This document shows positions 1-8,825 of a stretch of DNA of 64,000 nucleotides, in pieces. Source of the stretch: Sphingomonas astaxanthinifaciens DSM 22298 (GTDB taxonomy: Bacteria; Pseudomonadota; Alphaproteobacteria; Sphingomonadales; Sphingomonadaceae). The notes under the pieces were generated by a model. The model was not told the origin of the DNA. It was given only the letters and a program-made list of their open reading frames with translations, and did no database searches. Where the stretch lies: contig NZ_JONN01000002.1 in assembly GCF_000711715.1 (NCBI RefSeq), forward strand, positions 124,001 to 188,000, written 5' to 3'. A program made the position numbers and the translations under genes. Every line of letters begins with the position of its first letter. Position 1 is the stretch's first letter.

Positions 1-4
1 CGAC

Positions 5-292
5 ATGCCCGTCGAAGCGCCGACCCCGGCTCCGGTCGTCCGGGCGATGGCCCCGGTCGCCCGTGCGCCGATGGCGCCCCGGGCCAGCCGTGCGGTCGCG
101 GGCAAGGGCAAGGCGGCCTTCACGCTTCGCCTCGATGCCGAGCGTCATCTCAAGCTTCGCCTGGCCTGCGCCGTCACCGGCACCTCGGCCCAGCAGATCG
201 TAACCCGGGCGCTCGACGAGCTGCTCGCCTCCATGCCCGAACTCGACGCCATGGCCAGCCGGGCACCGGAACGCAAAGCCAGCAAGGGATAA
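5..292 (+). CDS. Ribbon-helix-helix-like small protein, start possibly upstream of window
   Basis: A 95-residue protein with a low-complexity Ala/Pro/Arg N-terminus (about 1-33). A compact segment follows at about residues 37-75: AFTLRLDAERHLKLRLACA, a short turn, then TSAQQIVTRALDELL. This beta-strand plus two-helix pattern is typical of ribbon-helix-helix DNA-binding proteins. The reading frame is open to the left edge, so the true start may lie outside the window. The gene ends 5 bases before the TPR/SPOR lipoprotein gene and is probably co-transcribed with it. An RHH protein can be a partition accessory factor, an antitoxin or a regulator; no partner ATPase or toxin is visible here. The fold is an inference from sequence pattern only. 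Confidence 0.6.
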   Translation: MPVEAPTPAPVVRAMAPVARAPMAPRASRAVAGKGKAAFTLRLDAERHLKLRLACAVTGTSAQQIVTRALDELLASMPELDAMASRAPERKASKG

Positions 293-297
293 GAGAC

Positions 298-1629
298 ATG
301 CGCAAGCCCAAGTCCGCACTTCTGGTCGCAACCAGCATCGTCCTGGCCGTGACCGTCACCGGATGCGCGATGGGGTCCAAGCGCACGTCCTTCGGCGGCC
401 GCCCCGACACCGCCAACATCGGGGTCGCGATCCGCGCCCAGGCGGCGATCGAGGCGGGTGACTCGGCCAGCGCCATCGGCTTTGCCGAGCGCGCGGTCGA
501 AAAAAGCCCGACCGACGCCGGCTTCCGGGCGCTGCTCGGCAATGCCTATCTCTCGGCCGGCCGCTTCCGCTCGGCCGAGGCGGCCTATGGCGACGCGCTG
601 GCGATGATGCCGGGGCTCAGCGGCGTGCCGCTCAAGCTCGCGCTGGCGCAGGCCGCGCAGGGCAAGGGCGATGCCGCCCTCGCCACGCTCGAGACCTATG
701 CGCAGGCGATCGACCCGGCCGACGCCGGCCTCGCCATGGCGCTCGCCGGCCGGCCCGGCTCGGCGGTCGAGACGCTCGACCAGGCCGCCCGCATGCCCGG
801 CGCCGACGCCCGGGTTCGCCAGAATCTCGCGCTTGCCTATGCGCTCGCCGGCGACTGGGTCCGTGCCCGCAGCGTTGCCGCGCAGGACTTGCCGGCCGAC
901 CAGCTCGACGCCCGCATGGCCGAGTGGATGAAGGTCGCCCAGCCGGGCCAAACTGGCGCGCAGGTCGCGATGCTGATCGGGGTCACGCCCGCCGCCAGCG
1001 ATGCCGGCCAGCCGGTTCGCCTTGCGCTCAAGGGCAATGGCCAGAACATCCGGGTCGCGGTCGCCGAAGTCGCGCCCCAGCCCGTGCCGGTCGCCGAACC
1101 TGTCGCCGCCGCTCCGGTCGCGGCGCCGGTCGAGACCGCCCAGGCCGTTCCGGCCCCGAGCCTGCCGTCGCCCGCCGCTGACCCGATCCCGGTCGAGGTC
1201 GCCGCCGTTGCTCCGGTCCAGACCCGAGCGGTCGAAACCGCGCCCGACGTCGCCGACATGGTCGACAGCCTCCGCGCCGAGCGCGTGAAGCCCAGCGGCG
1301 CGCTGCCCAAGGTGGCCGAACTGCGCCGCTCGGCCGCCAAGCGCTTCGGCAAGAGCAATGCCGTGGTCCAGCTCGGCGCCTACGCCACCCAGTCGGGCGT
1401 CCGCATGGGCTGGTCGGTGCTGAGCAAGCGCCACCATGGCCTCGCCGCCTACGTTCCCGCCAGCGCCCGCTTCGCCGGTCCGCGCGGCACCGTCTACCGG
1501 CTCAGCCTGCGCGGCTTCGCCAGCGACGCCGAAGCGCGCCAGTTGTGCATGAGCCTCAAGGCGAGTGGGTCGAGCTGCTTCGTCCGCAACGCCGCGGGCG
1601 ACGCGCCGGTGATGTTCGCCAGCCGCTAG
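298..1629 (+). CDS. TPR and SPOR domain lipoprotein
   Basis: A 443-residue envelope protein. The N-terminus carries a lipoprotein signal with lipobox VTGC (Cys23). Residues of about 40-200 form helical TPR-like repeats (for example GDSASAIGFAERAVEKSP and AGRFRSAEAAYGDALA). Residues of about 265-320 are a Pro/Ala/Val-rich linker. The C-terminus, about 353-435, matches a SPOR domain (VVQLGAYATQSGVRMGW, then YRLSLRGFASDAEARQLC). SPOR domains bind denuded peptidoglycan at division sites, so a role in the periplasm at the septum is likely. It follows the RHH gene by 5 bases. Its TAG stop shares the tetranucleotide CTAG with the stop of the convergent pyrB gene. Confidence 0.85.
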   Translation: MRKPKSALLVATSIVLAVTVTGCAMGSKRTSFGGRPDTANIGVAIRAQAAIEAGDSASAIGFAERAVEKSPTDAGFRALLGNAYLSAGRFRSAEAAYGDALAMMPGLSGVPLKLALAQAAQGKGDAALATLETYAQAIDPADAGLAMALAGRPGSAVETLDQAARMPGADARVRQNLALAYALAGDWVRARSVAAQDLPADQLDARMAEWMKVAQPGQTGAQVAMLIGVTPAASDAGQPVRLALKGNGQNIRVAVAEVAPQPVPVAEPVAAAPVAAPVETAQAVPAPSLPSPAADPIPVEVAAVAPVQTRAVETAPDVADMVDSLRAERVKPSGALPKVAELRRSAAKRFGKSNAVVQLGAYATQSGVRMGWSVLSKRHHGLAAYVPASARFAGPRGTVYRLSLRGFASDAEARQLCMSLKASGSSCFVRNAAGDAPVMFASR

Positions 1630-2507
1630 AGGCCGGCGACCAGCATCTCCAGCACCGCCATCCGGGTCGCGACTCCGTTCGCGACCTGGCGGAGGATCAG
1701 CGAGCGCGCGGGCAGGTCCGCGACCTCGTCGCTGATCTCGACCCCGCGGTTCATCGGCCCGGGGTGGAGCACCACCGCATCCGGGGCGGCAAGCGCCAGT
1801 CGCTCGGCAGTCAGTCCGTAATGCGTCAGATATTCGCCCGGCGCGTCGCCGAGGTCCTCGTCCATCCGCTCGCGCTGGACGCGCAGCATCATCACCGCAT
1901 CGGCGCCGGCGATCGCCTCGTCGATCGAGAGGGCCGTCACGTCCTCGGGGATCAGCGAGGGCGGACCCGCCAGCCGGACCTCGGCGCCCAGCCGCGGCAA
2001 CAGGGCGGCGTTCGACCGCGCGACGCGGCTGTGACGGATGTCGCCGATGATCGCGATTTTCCGGCCATGAAGATCGCCGAAATGCTGGGTGAGGGTCAGT
2101 GCATCCAGCAACGCCTGGGTGGGATGCTCGTTGGTCCCGTCGCCGGCATTGATCACCGGGCAGTCGACCAGCGCCGCCACTTCCTCGGCAGCACCGTTCT
2201 GGCGGTGGCGGAGGACGAGGGCGTCGGGTCCCATGGCGCCGAGCGTCCGCGCGGTGTCGGCCAGCGTTTCGCCCTTCTTCACGCTCGAATGCTCGACCGA
2301 CAGGGTGATCGCCTGCGCGCCCAGCCGGGCGGCGGCCTGGGCGAAGCTCATCGCGGTGCGGGTGCTGTTCTCGTAGAAGCAGTTAAAGACGGTCCGCCCG
2401 GCCAGGCGACCGCGGCCGGCCTCGCGGTCGGCGGCGAACTCACGAGCGCGGGCGAGGAGGGCGGCGATCGCGTCATCGGACAGCGCGGAGATCGAGAGCA
2501 GGTGCAC
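1626..2507 (-). CDS. pyrB: Aspartate carbamoyltransferase catalytic subunit
   Basis: Catalyses carbamoyl phosphate plus aspartate to carbamoyl aspartate, the committed step of pyrimidine synthesis. The 293-residue protein shows the carbamoyl-phosphate loop STRT (residues 48-51), the HPTQALLD motif at about 120, and HPGPMNRG near the C-terminus. The start is the GTG at 2507, giving MHLLSISALSDD, which aligns with the usual start region of the family; no in-frame ATG lies nearby upstream. It is the last gene of a leftward operon with ruvX (11-bp gap) and a DUF3089 gene. No regulatory pyrI is present. The other early pyrimidine genes carA and carB lie 16 kb away in the same window. Confidence 0.95.
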   Translation of the reverse strand: MHLLSISALSDDAIAALLARAREFAADREAGRGRLAGRTVFNCFYENSTRTAMSFAQAAARLGAQAITLSVEHSSVKKGETLADTARTLGAMGPDALVLRHRQNGAAEEVAALVDCPVINAGDGTNEHPTQALLDALTLTQHFGDLHGRKIAIIGDIRHSRVARSNAALLPRLGAEVRLAGPPSLIPEDVTALSIDEAIAGADAVMMLRVQRERMDEDLGDAPGEYLTHYGLTAERLALAAPDAVVLHPGPMNRGVEISDEVADLPARSLILRQVANGVATRMAVLEMLVAGL

Positions 2508-2518
2508 GAATGTGGCTG

Positions 2519-2998
2519 CTAGCCGTCCCGGGGCAACATGCAAAGGGCATCGAGCGCGCCCTGGAGGATATGCGCCGCCGCGAGCTTGTCGACCGCCTCG
2601 GCACGCTTCGCCCGGCTGACGTCGGCGGCGATCATCGCCCGCTCCACCGCCTGGGTCGACCAGCGCTCGTCCCACAGGAGGAGCGGCAGCGCGAGCGGGG
2701 CGAGATTGCGGGCGAAGGCGCGGACCGACTGAGTGCGCGGACTGTCGCTCCCGTCCATGTTGAGCGGAAGGCCGACCACCAGCCCGGCGACCTTGTGCTT
2801 CTCGCAGAAGGCACGCAGCGCGGCGAGATCGGCGGTGAACTTGGTGCGGCGGATCGTCTCGGCCGGTCCGGCGAAGCTCCAGCCCGCGTCGCACAGGGCG
2901 AGGCCGACCGTCTTGGTCCCGACGTCGAGCCCGGCGAGCACCCCGCCTGCCGGCAGCGCCGCGGCGAAGTCGGCGGCGGCGGCGGTGATCAGCGCCAC
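2519..2998 (-). CDS. ruvX: YqgF/RuvX-family pre-16S rRNA nuclease
   Basis: A 159-residue RNase H-fold protein. Members of this family process the 5-prime end of pre-16S rRNA and were earlier proposed to resolve Holliday junctions. The motifs are [11 protein letters not shown] near the N-terminus (first catalytic Asp), GLPLNMDGS in the middle, DERWST, and a C-terminal helix [14 protein letters not shown] carrying the last acidic residue. The GTG start at 2998 overlaps the end of the upstream DUF3089 gene by 10 bases and gives the usual family length; the longer open frame upstream lies inside that gene and is not coding. It precedes pyrB by 11 bases. Confidence 0.93.
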   Translation of the reverse strand: MALITAAAADFAAALPAGGVLAGLDVGTKTVGLALCDAGWSFAGPAETIRRTKFTADLAALRAFCEKHKVAGLVVGLPLNMDGSDSPRTQSVRAFARNLAPLALPLLLWDERWSTQAVERAMIAADVSRAKRAEAVDKLAAAHILQGALDALCMLPRDG

Positions 2999-4110
2999 GC
3001 CGCCAGCCGCTCCTCGGCGTCGCGCCGGATGTCGGCCCAGAACAGGGCCATGTCGTAGACGTGATAATTGTTGCCCGGCAGCACGTAGGGCCCGAGCGCG
3101 GGCGGCTTGTCGTCGGCGAAGGAGAGCGACAGGAACCCGCCGCGGCACTCCGCGCCGACCAGCCCCTTCTGGAGGGTCGCGTCGGCCAGCGTGTCGTCGG
3201 TCGGCACCAGCGTCCCGGCATTGGCGGAAGACGTCGCCTTGCCGGTCTGCTGACCGCTGATCGGGTTGACGCACAGGAGGTCGCCGCGCTGGCGCTTGGC
3301 CCCGGTGAATCCGGTGGTTCCGTCATAGACATGGACGAAGGGATCGATGTTGGCCGGCTCGCCGAAGCTCATCCACGACAGGATGCAGCCCGGCTGGGCG
3401 CGGCGTTCGCAGGCGGGGAGGCCCATGGCGGGGACATCCGCCGCCTTGCTCACCGGCCAGCCGACGACATAGGCCGCGACCACCCGCTTCGCGAGCGCCG
3501 GATTTGTCGCCACCCGCTCGCGCAGCAGCCGGGTCAGGTGCAGCGCGCCCTGGCTGTGCCCGACGAGGATGATCGGCCCCTTGGGTTCCTGGACAAGGAA
3601 GCGGTCGAACGCTCGTGCGACGTCCTGATAGGCAAGGTCGAGCGCGCCCTGCGCATCCTTGCCGGTATCGAGGAAGGCGCCGAAGGCCGCCTGCCGATAT
3701 TTGGGCGCATAGACCCGGCTGAACTGGAAGGCGCTCGCCTGGCTGCGCACGAACAGGGCCGCGCGGTCCTGGCTTTCCTTGTCCCCGAGCGGCGCGTTCC
3801 AGCGATCCTTTTCGAGATAGGTCGTCGGATGGATGTAGAAGGTCGCCGCCTCGCGCCCGAGCAGGCGGTCGGGGGTCGCGCCTTGGGGCGACCAGTCGGC
3901 CGGTCCCGGCGGCACCGTGTCGGGGAGGTTGAGCCAGTTCTCCACGCGGACATAGTCGGGGCCCGTGTCGTTCTTGGGTGCCTCGAACGGCACGCTCGGC
4001 AGCGCCTGCTTGACCAGCACCTCGCTGCCATATTGGAACACCGCGAACGCGCCGGCGACCACCAGCAGCGTCAGGACGAAGATCACCATCAGGAACCGGC
4101 GTGCGCACAT
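2989..4110 (-). CDS. DUF3089 family alpha/beta-hydrolase-like protein
   Basis: A 373-residue protein. It starts with a single hydrophobic segment (about residues 7-28), an uncleaved anchor or signal peptide, and then a globular extracytoplasmic domain. The middle contains [15 protein letters not shown], the nucleophile elbow (G-H-S-Q-G) of an alpha/beta hydrolase, and [16 protein letters not shown], typical of DUF3089. The substrate is unknown; an esterase or lipase-like activity is an inference from the elbow. It is the first gene of the leftward operon and overlaps ruvX by 10 bases, which suggests co-transcription without an obvious functional link. The ATG at 4108-4110 was chosen because it opens directly into the membrane segment. 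Confidence 0.85.
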   Translation of the reverse strand: MCARRFLMVIFVLTLLVVAGAFAVFQYGSEVLVKQALPSVPFEAPKNDTGPDYVRVENWLNLPDTVPPGPADWSPQGATPDRLLGREAATFYIHPTTYLEKDRWNAPLGDKESQDRAALFVRSQASAFQFSRVYAPKYRQAAFGAFLDTGKDAQGALDLAYQDVARAFDRFLVQEPKGPIILVGHSQGALHLTRLLRERVATNPALAKRVVAAYVVGWPVSKAADVPAMGLPACERRAQPGCILSWMSFGEPANIDPFVHVYDGTTGFTGAKRQRGDLLCVNPISGQQTGKATSSANAGTLVPTDDTLADATLQKGLVGAECRGGFLSLSFADDKPPALGPYVLPGNNYHVYDMALFWADIRRDAEERLAAWR

Positions 4111-4154
4111 GGGCGCGGACCTAGGGGAGGGGCCTCACGCCCGCAAGCCGGGCT

Positions 4155-4688
4155 TCAGGCCCGGCGCAGCACGAAGAAATAGGGGTCGGCAAAGCCGCGA
4201 ATGTCCATTGCGCCGAGCAGCGTGTCGTCATCCACCCGCCGGAAGCAGTCGATGATCGGCAGCTGGTCATAGACCATCGCCGCCGAGGTGACCCCGCGAT
4301 AGTCGACCGGCCGAAGCCGCGCCCGTGACTTTCCGGTCCGAAGCAGCGGCGAGAGTGCCCGGAACAGCGCCGCGCTCATGCCCGACTTGGCGAGCCCCGG
4401 CGCCCGTTCGATCAGCCCCAGCGGCATCAGCCCGGGATTGCCGGCGAAGCGCTTGCCCCGCCGCTCGAACACCAACGGGTCGACGTCGTCGACCGAGCGA
4501 AACGCCTTGCCCCACCAGCCCGAGGGACCGAGCAGCCCGTCATAGGCATGGCCCGTCGCCAGCTCCTCGCCCTTCCACAGGCCGAGAATGGCCTCGGGCG
4601 CGACCGGGCCGAGACTGTCGTAATAGTTCAGCACCTCGTCCCGCGGCGCGGCGGGCAGGAGGGCTGCGAGGCGGGCGGCGCGGTCCAT
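4155..4688 (-). CDS. DUF4334 / GXWXG domain protein
   Basis: A 177-residue cytoplasmic protein of unknown function. The N-terminal half carries the GXWXG-type segment (ILGLWKGEELATGH, then GWWGKAF and DVDPLVF). The C-terminal half matches DUF4334 (MVYDQLPIIDCFRRVDDDTLLGAMDIRG and ending in YFFVLRR). The start is placed at the internal ATG 4686-4688 (MDRAARLAALLP) because upstream codons in the same frame look non-coding. It is separated from the DUF3089 operon by about 45 bases on the same strand. I recognise the domain pair but know of no established reaction. Confidence 0.8.
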   Translation of the reverse strand: MDRAARLAALLPAAPRDEVLNYYDSLGPVAPEAILGLWKGEELATGHAYDGLLGPSGWWGKAFRSVDDVDPLVFERRGKRFAGNPGLMPLGLIERAPGLAKSGMSAALFRALSPLLRTGKSRARLRPVDYRGVTSAAMVYDQLPIIDCFRRVDDDTLLGAMDIRGFADPYFFVLRRA

Positions 4689-4801
4689 CGGGCCGACGCT
4701 AGCAGCATTCGCCTGCCCCCGCGATTGCTCGCGGTTCACCTGCCGTTCAAGCGGCAGGGCGAAGGGAAAAGGCGACCGGGGGCGGTTTGTGGAGCGTTCC
4801 C

Positions 4802-5392
4802 ATGTCCCTGTTTCAGCTACGAAATCTTGCCCTTGCCGCGGTCGGCGCCGTGAGCCTTGCCGGCTGCGCCACCTACGATCCTTATGGCGGCGTCTCGGCC
4901 GGTGTCGGCGTCGGCTATGGTTCGCCTTATGGCGGCTACGGCTATGGCTCGCCTTACGGTGGTTACGGCTATGGCTCGCCCTACGGCGGCTATGGCTCCT
5001 ACGGTTCCTATGGCGGCTACGGCTCGCCCTACGGCGGCTGGTACGACAATTATTATTATCCCGGCACCGGCGCCTACGTCTACGACCGCCAGCAGCGCCG
5101 CTACCCGATCAGCAGCGCCCAGCGCCGCTACTGGGAGCAGCAGCGCAGGGTCCGCTCGGCCAATCCGGCGATCCGCGAAAATTATCGCAACTACCGGACC
5201 GAGCGCCGCGACGACCGCCGCGACTATCGGACCGAGCGCCGCGAGGATCGTGCCGCGGTCCAGAACGGGCAGGTAAGCCGCCAGGACTATCGCCGGGATC
5301 GTCGCCAGGACCAGCGCGACTATGCCCGCGACCAGCGGCAGGACCGCCGCGAACTGCGCCGCGAGAACCGCAAGGACCGCAAGCCCGACTGA
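4802..5392 (+). CDS. Gly/Tyr-repeat, Arg-rich putative lipoprotein
   Basis: A 196-residue protein beginning MSLFQLRNLALAAVGAVSLA with lipobox LAGC (Cys22), so an envelope lipoprotein is likely. Residues of about 39-80 are near-perfect repeats of YGSPYGGYG, also visible as DNA repeats at 4917-5040. A central segment YVYDRQQRRYPISSAQRRYWEQQRR follows. The last 70 residues are a highly charged tract rich in Arg, Asp and Gln with repeats of the type RDDRRDYRTERRED and RRDRRQDQRDY. The repeat number may vary between strains. The function is unknown; related sphingomonad proteins are annotated only as hypothetical. The ATG at 4802 is preferred over an upstream TTG. Confidence 0.75.
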   Translation: MSLFQLRNLALAAVGAVSLAGCATYDPYGGVSAGVGVGYGSPYGGYGYGSPYGGYGYGSPYGGYGSYGSYGGYGSPYGGWYDNYYYPGTGAYVYDRQQRRYPISSAQRRYWEQQRRVRSANPAIRENYRNYRTERRDDRRDYRTERREDRAAVQNGQVSRQDYRRDRRQDQRDYARDQRQDRRELRRENRKDRKPD

Positions 5393-5413
5393 GGCTTGGC
5401 CCCGCGCGACGAG

Positions 5414-5447
5414 GCGAGGGGGAGTTGAAGCTCCGGCTCCCCCTCGC
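5414..5447. other. Perfect 11-bp hairpin just upstream of gatC
   Basis: The arms GCGAGGGGGAG (5414-5424) and CTCCCCCTCGC (5437-5447) are exactly complementary around a 12-base loop. The structure ends 12 bases before the gatC ATG. There is no T-run, so it is not a classical terminator. It could end the upstream lipoprotein transcript, protect an mRNA end, or mask the gatC ribosome-binding region. Confidence 0.6.
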
Positions 5448-5459
5448 TAACGCCGCGCC

Positions 5460-5747
5460 ATGTCCGTCGATACCGCTACCGTGCGGCACATCGCCAAGCT
5501 CGCGCGCCTCCAGATAAGCGACGCCGAGGTCGAGGCGTTGGTGCCGGAACTCAACAACATCCTCGGCTGGGTCGAGCAGCTTGGCGAGGTCGACACTTCG
5601 GGTGTCGAGCCGCTCGCCACCGTCATCGACCAGAAGCTGCGCCTGCGCGACGACGTCATCGACGATGGCAATGTCCGCGACGCCGTCCTCCAGAACGCGC
5701 CCGACGCCCAGCACGGCTTCTTCGCGGTCCCGAAGGTGATCGAATAG
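5460..5747 (+). CDS. gatC: Aspartyl/glutamyl-tRNA amidotransferase subunit C
   Basis: The 95-residue small subunit of the GatCAB amidotransferase, which converts Glu-tRNA(Gln) and Asp-tRNA(Asn) to the cognate amide forms in the cytoplasm. The sequence shows the family pattern: [18 protein letters not shown] at the N-terminus, [20 protein letters not shown] in the middle, and LRDDVIDDG with a C-terminal hydrophobic patch. It is the first gene of gatCAB. Its TAG stop shares one base with the GTG start of gatA (TAGTG), implying translational coupling. Confidence 0.97.
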   Translation: MSVDTATVRHIAKLARLQISDAEVEALVPELNNILGWVEQLGEVDTSGVEPLATVIDQKLRLRDDVIDDGNVRDAVLQNAPDAQHGFFAVPKVIE

Positions 5748-7228
5748 TGGCCGAACTTACCACCCTCACGCTGACGCAGCTCCGCGACGGCTTCCGCGCC
5801 GGCGACTTCTCCGCCCGTGAGATCGCCGACCAGTATAACGCCGCGGTCGCCGCCGCCCGGGCCTTGAACGCCTATACGGTCGAGACCCCCGAGGACGCGC
5901 TCGCCTGCGCCGACGTGGCCGATGCCGCGCGCCGATCGGGCGAGCTGAAGCCGCTGTCGGGCATCCCGCTCGGCATCAAGGACCTGTTCGCGACCCATGG
6001 CGTCGACACCACCGCGGGCAGCCGGATCCTGACCGGGTTCAAGCCGCCTTATGAAAGCACGGTCACGGCCAAGCTCCGTGCGGCGGGTGCCGGCATGCTC
6101 GGCAAGCTGAACATGGACGAGTTCGCCATGGGCTCGTCGAACGAGACCAGCGCCTACGGCCCCGTCATCTCCCCGTGGAAGCGCAACGACGGCGGCAATG
6201 CCGCGCTGACGCCCGGCGGAAGCTCGGGCGGGTCGGCGGCGGCGGTTGCGGCCGGCATCGCGCCCGGCGTCACCGGCACCGACACCGGCGGTTCGATCCG
6301 CCAGCCCGCGGCGTTCACCGGGATCACCGGCATCAAGCCGACCTACGGCCGCTGCAGCCGCTGGGGCATCGTCAGCTTCGCCTCGTCGCTCGACCAGGCC
6401 GGCCCGATGAGCCGCACGGTGCGCGACTGCGCGATCCTGCTCGAATCCATGTGCGGCTTCGATCCCAAGGACTCGACCTCGCTCGACGCGCCCGTCCCGG
6501 CGTGGGAGCAGGGCCTGTCGAGCGATCTCAGGGGCAAGCGCATCGGCATTCCCAGGGAATATCGGATCGACGGCGTCCCCGACGAGATCAACGCCATCTG
6601 GGACCGTGGCATCGCCTGGCTCAAGGATGCCGGTGCCGAGATCGTCGAGATTTCGCTCCCGCACACCAAATACGCGCTGCCGACCTACTACATCATCGCG
6701 CCGGCCGAGGCCTCGTCCAATCTCGCCCGCTACGACGGCGTTCGTTACGGCCTGCGCGAAGTTCCGCAAGGCGGCAATCTCGACGCCATGTATGCCGCGA
6801 CCCGTGCCGCCGGCTTCGGCGCCGAGGTCAAGCGCCGGATCATGATCGGCACCTACGTGCTCTCGGCCGGCTTCTACGACGCTTATTTCACCAAGGCCCA
6901 GCGCGTCCGCGCCCTGATCAAGCGCGATTTCGCGCAGGCCTTCGAGAAGTGCGACCTCATCCTCACCCCGACCGCGCCGAGCGCCGCCTTCGGCCTCAAC
7001 GAGAAGATGAGCGATCCGCTGGCGATGTATCTGAACGACGTCTTCGCCGTCCCCGCCAGCCTCGCCGGCCTCCCCGCGATGAGCGTGCCCGGCGGTCTCG
7101 ACGCGCAAGGCCTGCCGCTCGGCCTCCACCTCATCGGCCGCGAGCTGGACGAGCAGGGCGTGCTCAATGCCGGCCTCGCCATCGAGGAGCGCGCAGGCTT
7201 CACCGCCCGCCCGGAGAAGTGGTGGTGA
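5747..7228 (+). CDS. gatA: Aspartyl/glutamyl-tRNA amidotransferase subunit A
   Basis: A 493-residue amidase-signature enzyme that hydrolyses glutamine and supplies ammonia to GatB. Visible motifs are IKDLF with the catalytic Lys (about residue 80), the Gly/Ser-rich signature [14 protein letters not shown] with the cis Ser, and [11 protein letters not shown] with the nucleophilic Ser. The start is a GTG overlapping the gatC stop by one base. The gene is followed by about 97 non-coding bases that hold an inverted REP pair before gatB, so gatB expression may be partly uncoupled from gatCA. Confidence 0.97.
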   Translation: MAELTTLTLTQLRDGFRAGDFSAREIADQYNAAVAAARALNAYTVETPEDALACADVADAARRSGELKPLSGIPLGIKDLFATHGVDTTAGSRILTGFKPPYESTVTAKLRAAGAGMLGKLNMDEFAMGSSNETSAYGPVISPWKRNDGGNAALTPGGSSGGSAAAVAAGIAPGVTGTDTGGSIRQPAAFTGITGIKPTYGRCSRWGIVSFASSLDQAGPMSRTVRDCAILLESMCGFDPKDSTSLDAPVPAWEQGLSSDLRGKRIGIPREYRIDGVPDEINAIWDRGIAWLKDAGAEIVEISLPHTKYALPTYYIIAPAEASSNLARYDGVRYGLREVPQGGNLDAMYAATRAAGFGAEVKRRIMIGTYVLSAGFYDAYFTKAQRVRALIKRDFAQAFEKCDLILTPTAPSAAFGLNEKMSDPLAMYLNDVFAVPASLAGLPAMSVPGGLDAQGLPLGLHLIGRELDEQGVLNAGLAIEERAGFTARPEKWW

Positions 7229-7244
7229 GATCCAATTTCCCATG

Positions 7245-7314
7245 CTCGTTCGTGCTGAGCCAAGTCGAAGCACGTCCGCGCAAGCGCCCTTCGACTTCGC
7301 TCAGGGCGAACGAG
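7245..7314. repeat. Inverted pair of family-A REP elements (gatA-gatB)
   Basis: Two inverted copies of a palindromic element with core TTCGACTTCGCTCAG and flank GCGAACGA lie at about 7245-7274 and 7285-7314. The same core recurs at about 17.8, 18.2-18.4, 19.6 and 51.7 kb. The pair can fold into a long cruciform or RNA stem between gatA and gatB. Confidence 0.85.
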
Positions 7315-7325
7315 AGTAAGTCAGC

Positions 7326-8792
7326 ATGAACGCACCCTATCGCATCAAGGGCGAAACCGGCGAGTGGGAGGTCGTTGTCGGCCTCGAGGTCCACGCCCAG
7401 GTCGTCTCCAACGCCAAGCTGTTCAGCGGCGCCGCAACCGCCTTTGGGGCCGAGCCCAACACGCAGGTCAGCCTCGTCGACGCGGCCATGCCCGGCATGC
7501 TCCCGGTCCCCAACCGCGAGTGCATCCGCCAGGCGGTCCGCACCGGCCTCGCGATCGACGCCAAGATCAACAAATGGTCGCGCTTCGACCGCAAGAACTA
7601 TTTCTACGCCGACCTTCCGCAGGGCTATCAGATCAGCCAGCTCTACCATCCGCTGGTGGGCGAGGGGCAGGTCACCGTCCTGACCGATGAGAAGGACGAG
7701 GCTTCGGCCCGCACCATCGGGGTCGAGCGGATCCACGTCGAGCAGGACGCGGGCAAGCTGATGCACGACCAGCACCCGACGATGAGCTACGTCGACCTTA
7801 ACCGCTCGGGCGTCGCGCTGATGGAGATCGTCTCCAAGCCCGATATCCGCTCGCCCGCCGAAGCCGGCGCCTACCTCCGCAAGCTCCGCGCCATCCTCCG
7901 CTACGTCGGTTCGTGCGACGGCAACATGGAGGAAGGCTCGATGCGCGCCGACGTCAACGTTTCGGTCCGCCGCCCGGGCGAGGCATTCGGCACCCGCACC
8001 GAGACCAAGAACGTGAACAGCGTCCGCTTCGTCCAGCAGGTGATCGAGCTCGAGGCCAAGCGCCAGATCGAGATCCTCGAGGAAGGCGGTTCGATCGTCC
8101 AGGAAACACGCCTCTACGATCCCGACAAGGGCGAGACGCGCTCGCTCCGCAGCAAGGAAGACGCGCACGACTATCGCTACTTCCCCGATCCCGACCTCCT
8201 CCCGCTCGAGCTCGACGACCAGTTCATCGACGACTGCCGCGCCTCGCTGCCCGAGCTGCCCGACGCCAAACGCAAGCGCTACGAGGCCGGCGGGATCACG
8301 GCCTATAATGCCGCGGTCCTCACCGCCGAGGTCGAGACCGCGCGCTGGTTCGATGCGCTTCTCGAGGCCGGGGCCGAGCCCGCGCGGGCGTCCAACTGGG
8401 TGGTGGCCGAGCTGTTCGGGGCCCTGAACCGCCTCGGCAAGTCCATCGAGGATTGCCCGGTCTCGCCCGCCCAGGCCGCCGAGCTCTTGGGCCTCGTCGC
8501 CGACGGCACGATCAGCGGCACCATCGCCAAGACCGTGTTCGAGAAGATGCTCGAGACCGGCGACGGCGCCAATGCCATCGTCGAGCGCGAGGGCCTCAAG
8601 CAGACCAGCGACACCGGCGCGATCGACGCCGAGATCGACAAGATCCTCGCGGCCAACGCCGACAAGGTCGCCCAGTATAAGGACGGCAAGGTCCAGCTGT
8701 TCGGCTTCTTCGTCGGGCAGACGATGAAGGCGATGGCCGGCAAGGCCAATCCCGGCGTCGTCAACGAGCGGCTGAAGGCGAAACTGGGCTAG
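7326..8792 (+). CDS. gatB: Aspartyl/glutamyl-tRNA amidotransferase subunit B
   Basis: The 488-residue subunit that binds the misacylated tRNA, phosphorylates the ester-linked Glu or Asp and performs transamidation. It opens with [13 protein letters not shown], a family signature. The centre contains [30 protein letters not shown] and [12 protein letters not shown]. The C-terminal 150 residues form the tRNA-binding YqeY-like tail ([16 protein letters not shown]). The length is normal for the family. It completes the gatCAB set, separated from gatA by a REP pair. A stand-alone YqeY homologue is encoded at 18.4 kb. Confidence 0.97.
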   Translation: MNAPYRIKGETGEWEVVVGLEVHAQVVSNAKLFSGAATAFGAEPNTQVSLVDAAMPGMLPVPNRECIRQAVRTGLAIDAKINKWSRFDRKNYFYADLPQGYQISQLYHPLVGEGQVTVLTDEKDEASARTIGVERIHVEQDAGKLMHDQHPTMSYVDLNRSGVALMEIVSKPDIRSPAEAGAYLRKLRAILRYVGSCDGNMEEGSMRADVNVSVRRPGEAFGTRTETKNVNSVRFVQQVIELEAKRQIEILEEGGSIVQETRLYDPDKGETRSLRSKEDAHDYRYFPDPDLLPLELDDQFIDDCRASLPELPDAKRKRYEAGGITAYNAAVLTAEVETARWFDALLEAGAEPARASNWVVAELFGALNRLGKSIEDCPVSPAQAAELLGLVADGTISGTIAKTVFEKMLETGDGANAIVEREGLKQTSDTGAIDAEIDKILAANADKVAQYKDGKVQLFGFFVGQTMKAMAGKANPGVVNERLKAKLG

Positions 8793-8825
8793 TGACCCGC
8801 CCGGCAGCGGGGTAGGAGAGTGGCC

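Noticed and set aside
1629..3332. A 568-codon frame including pyrB with a long N-terminal extension
   Set aside because: Only the last 293 codons resemble aspartate carbamoyltransferase; the rest overlaps ruvX and DUF3089 in another frame.
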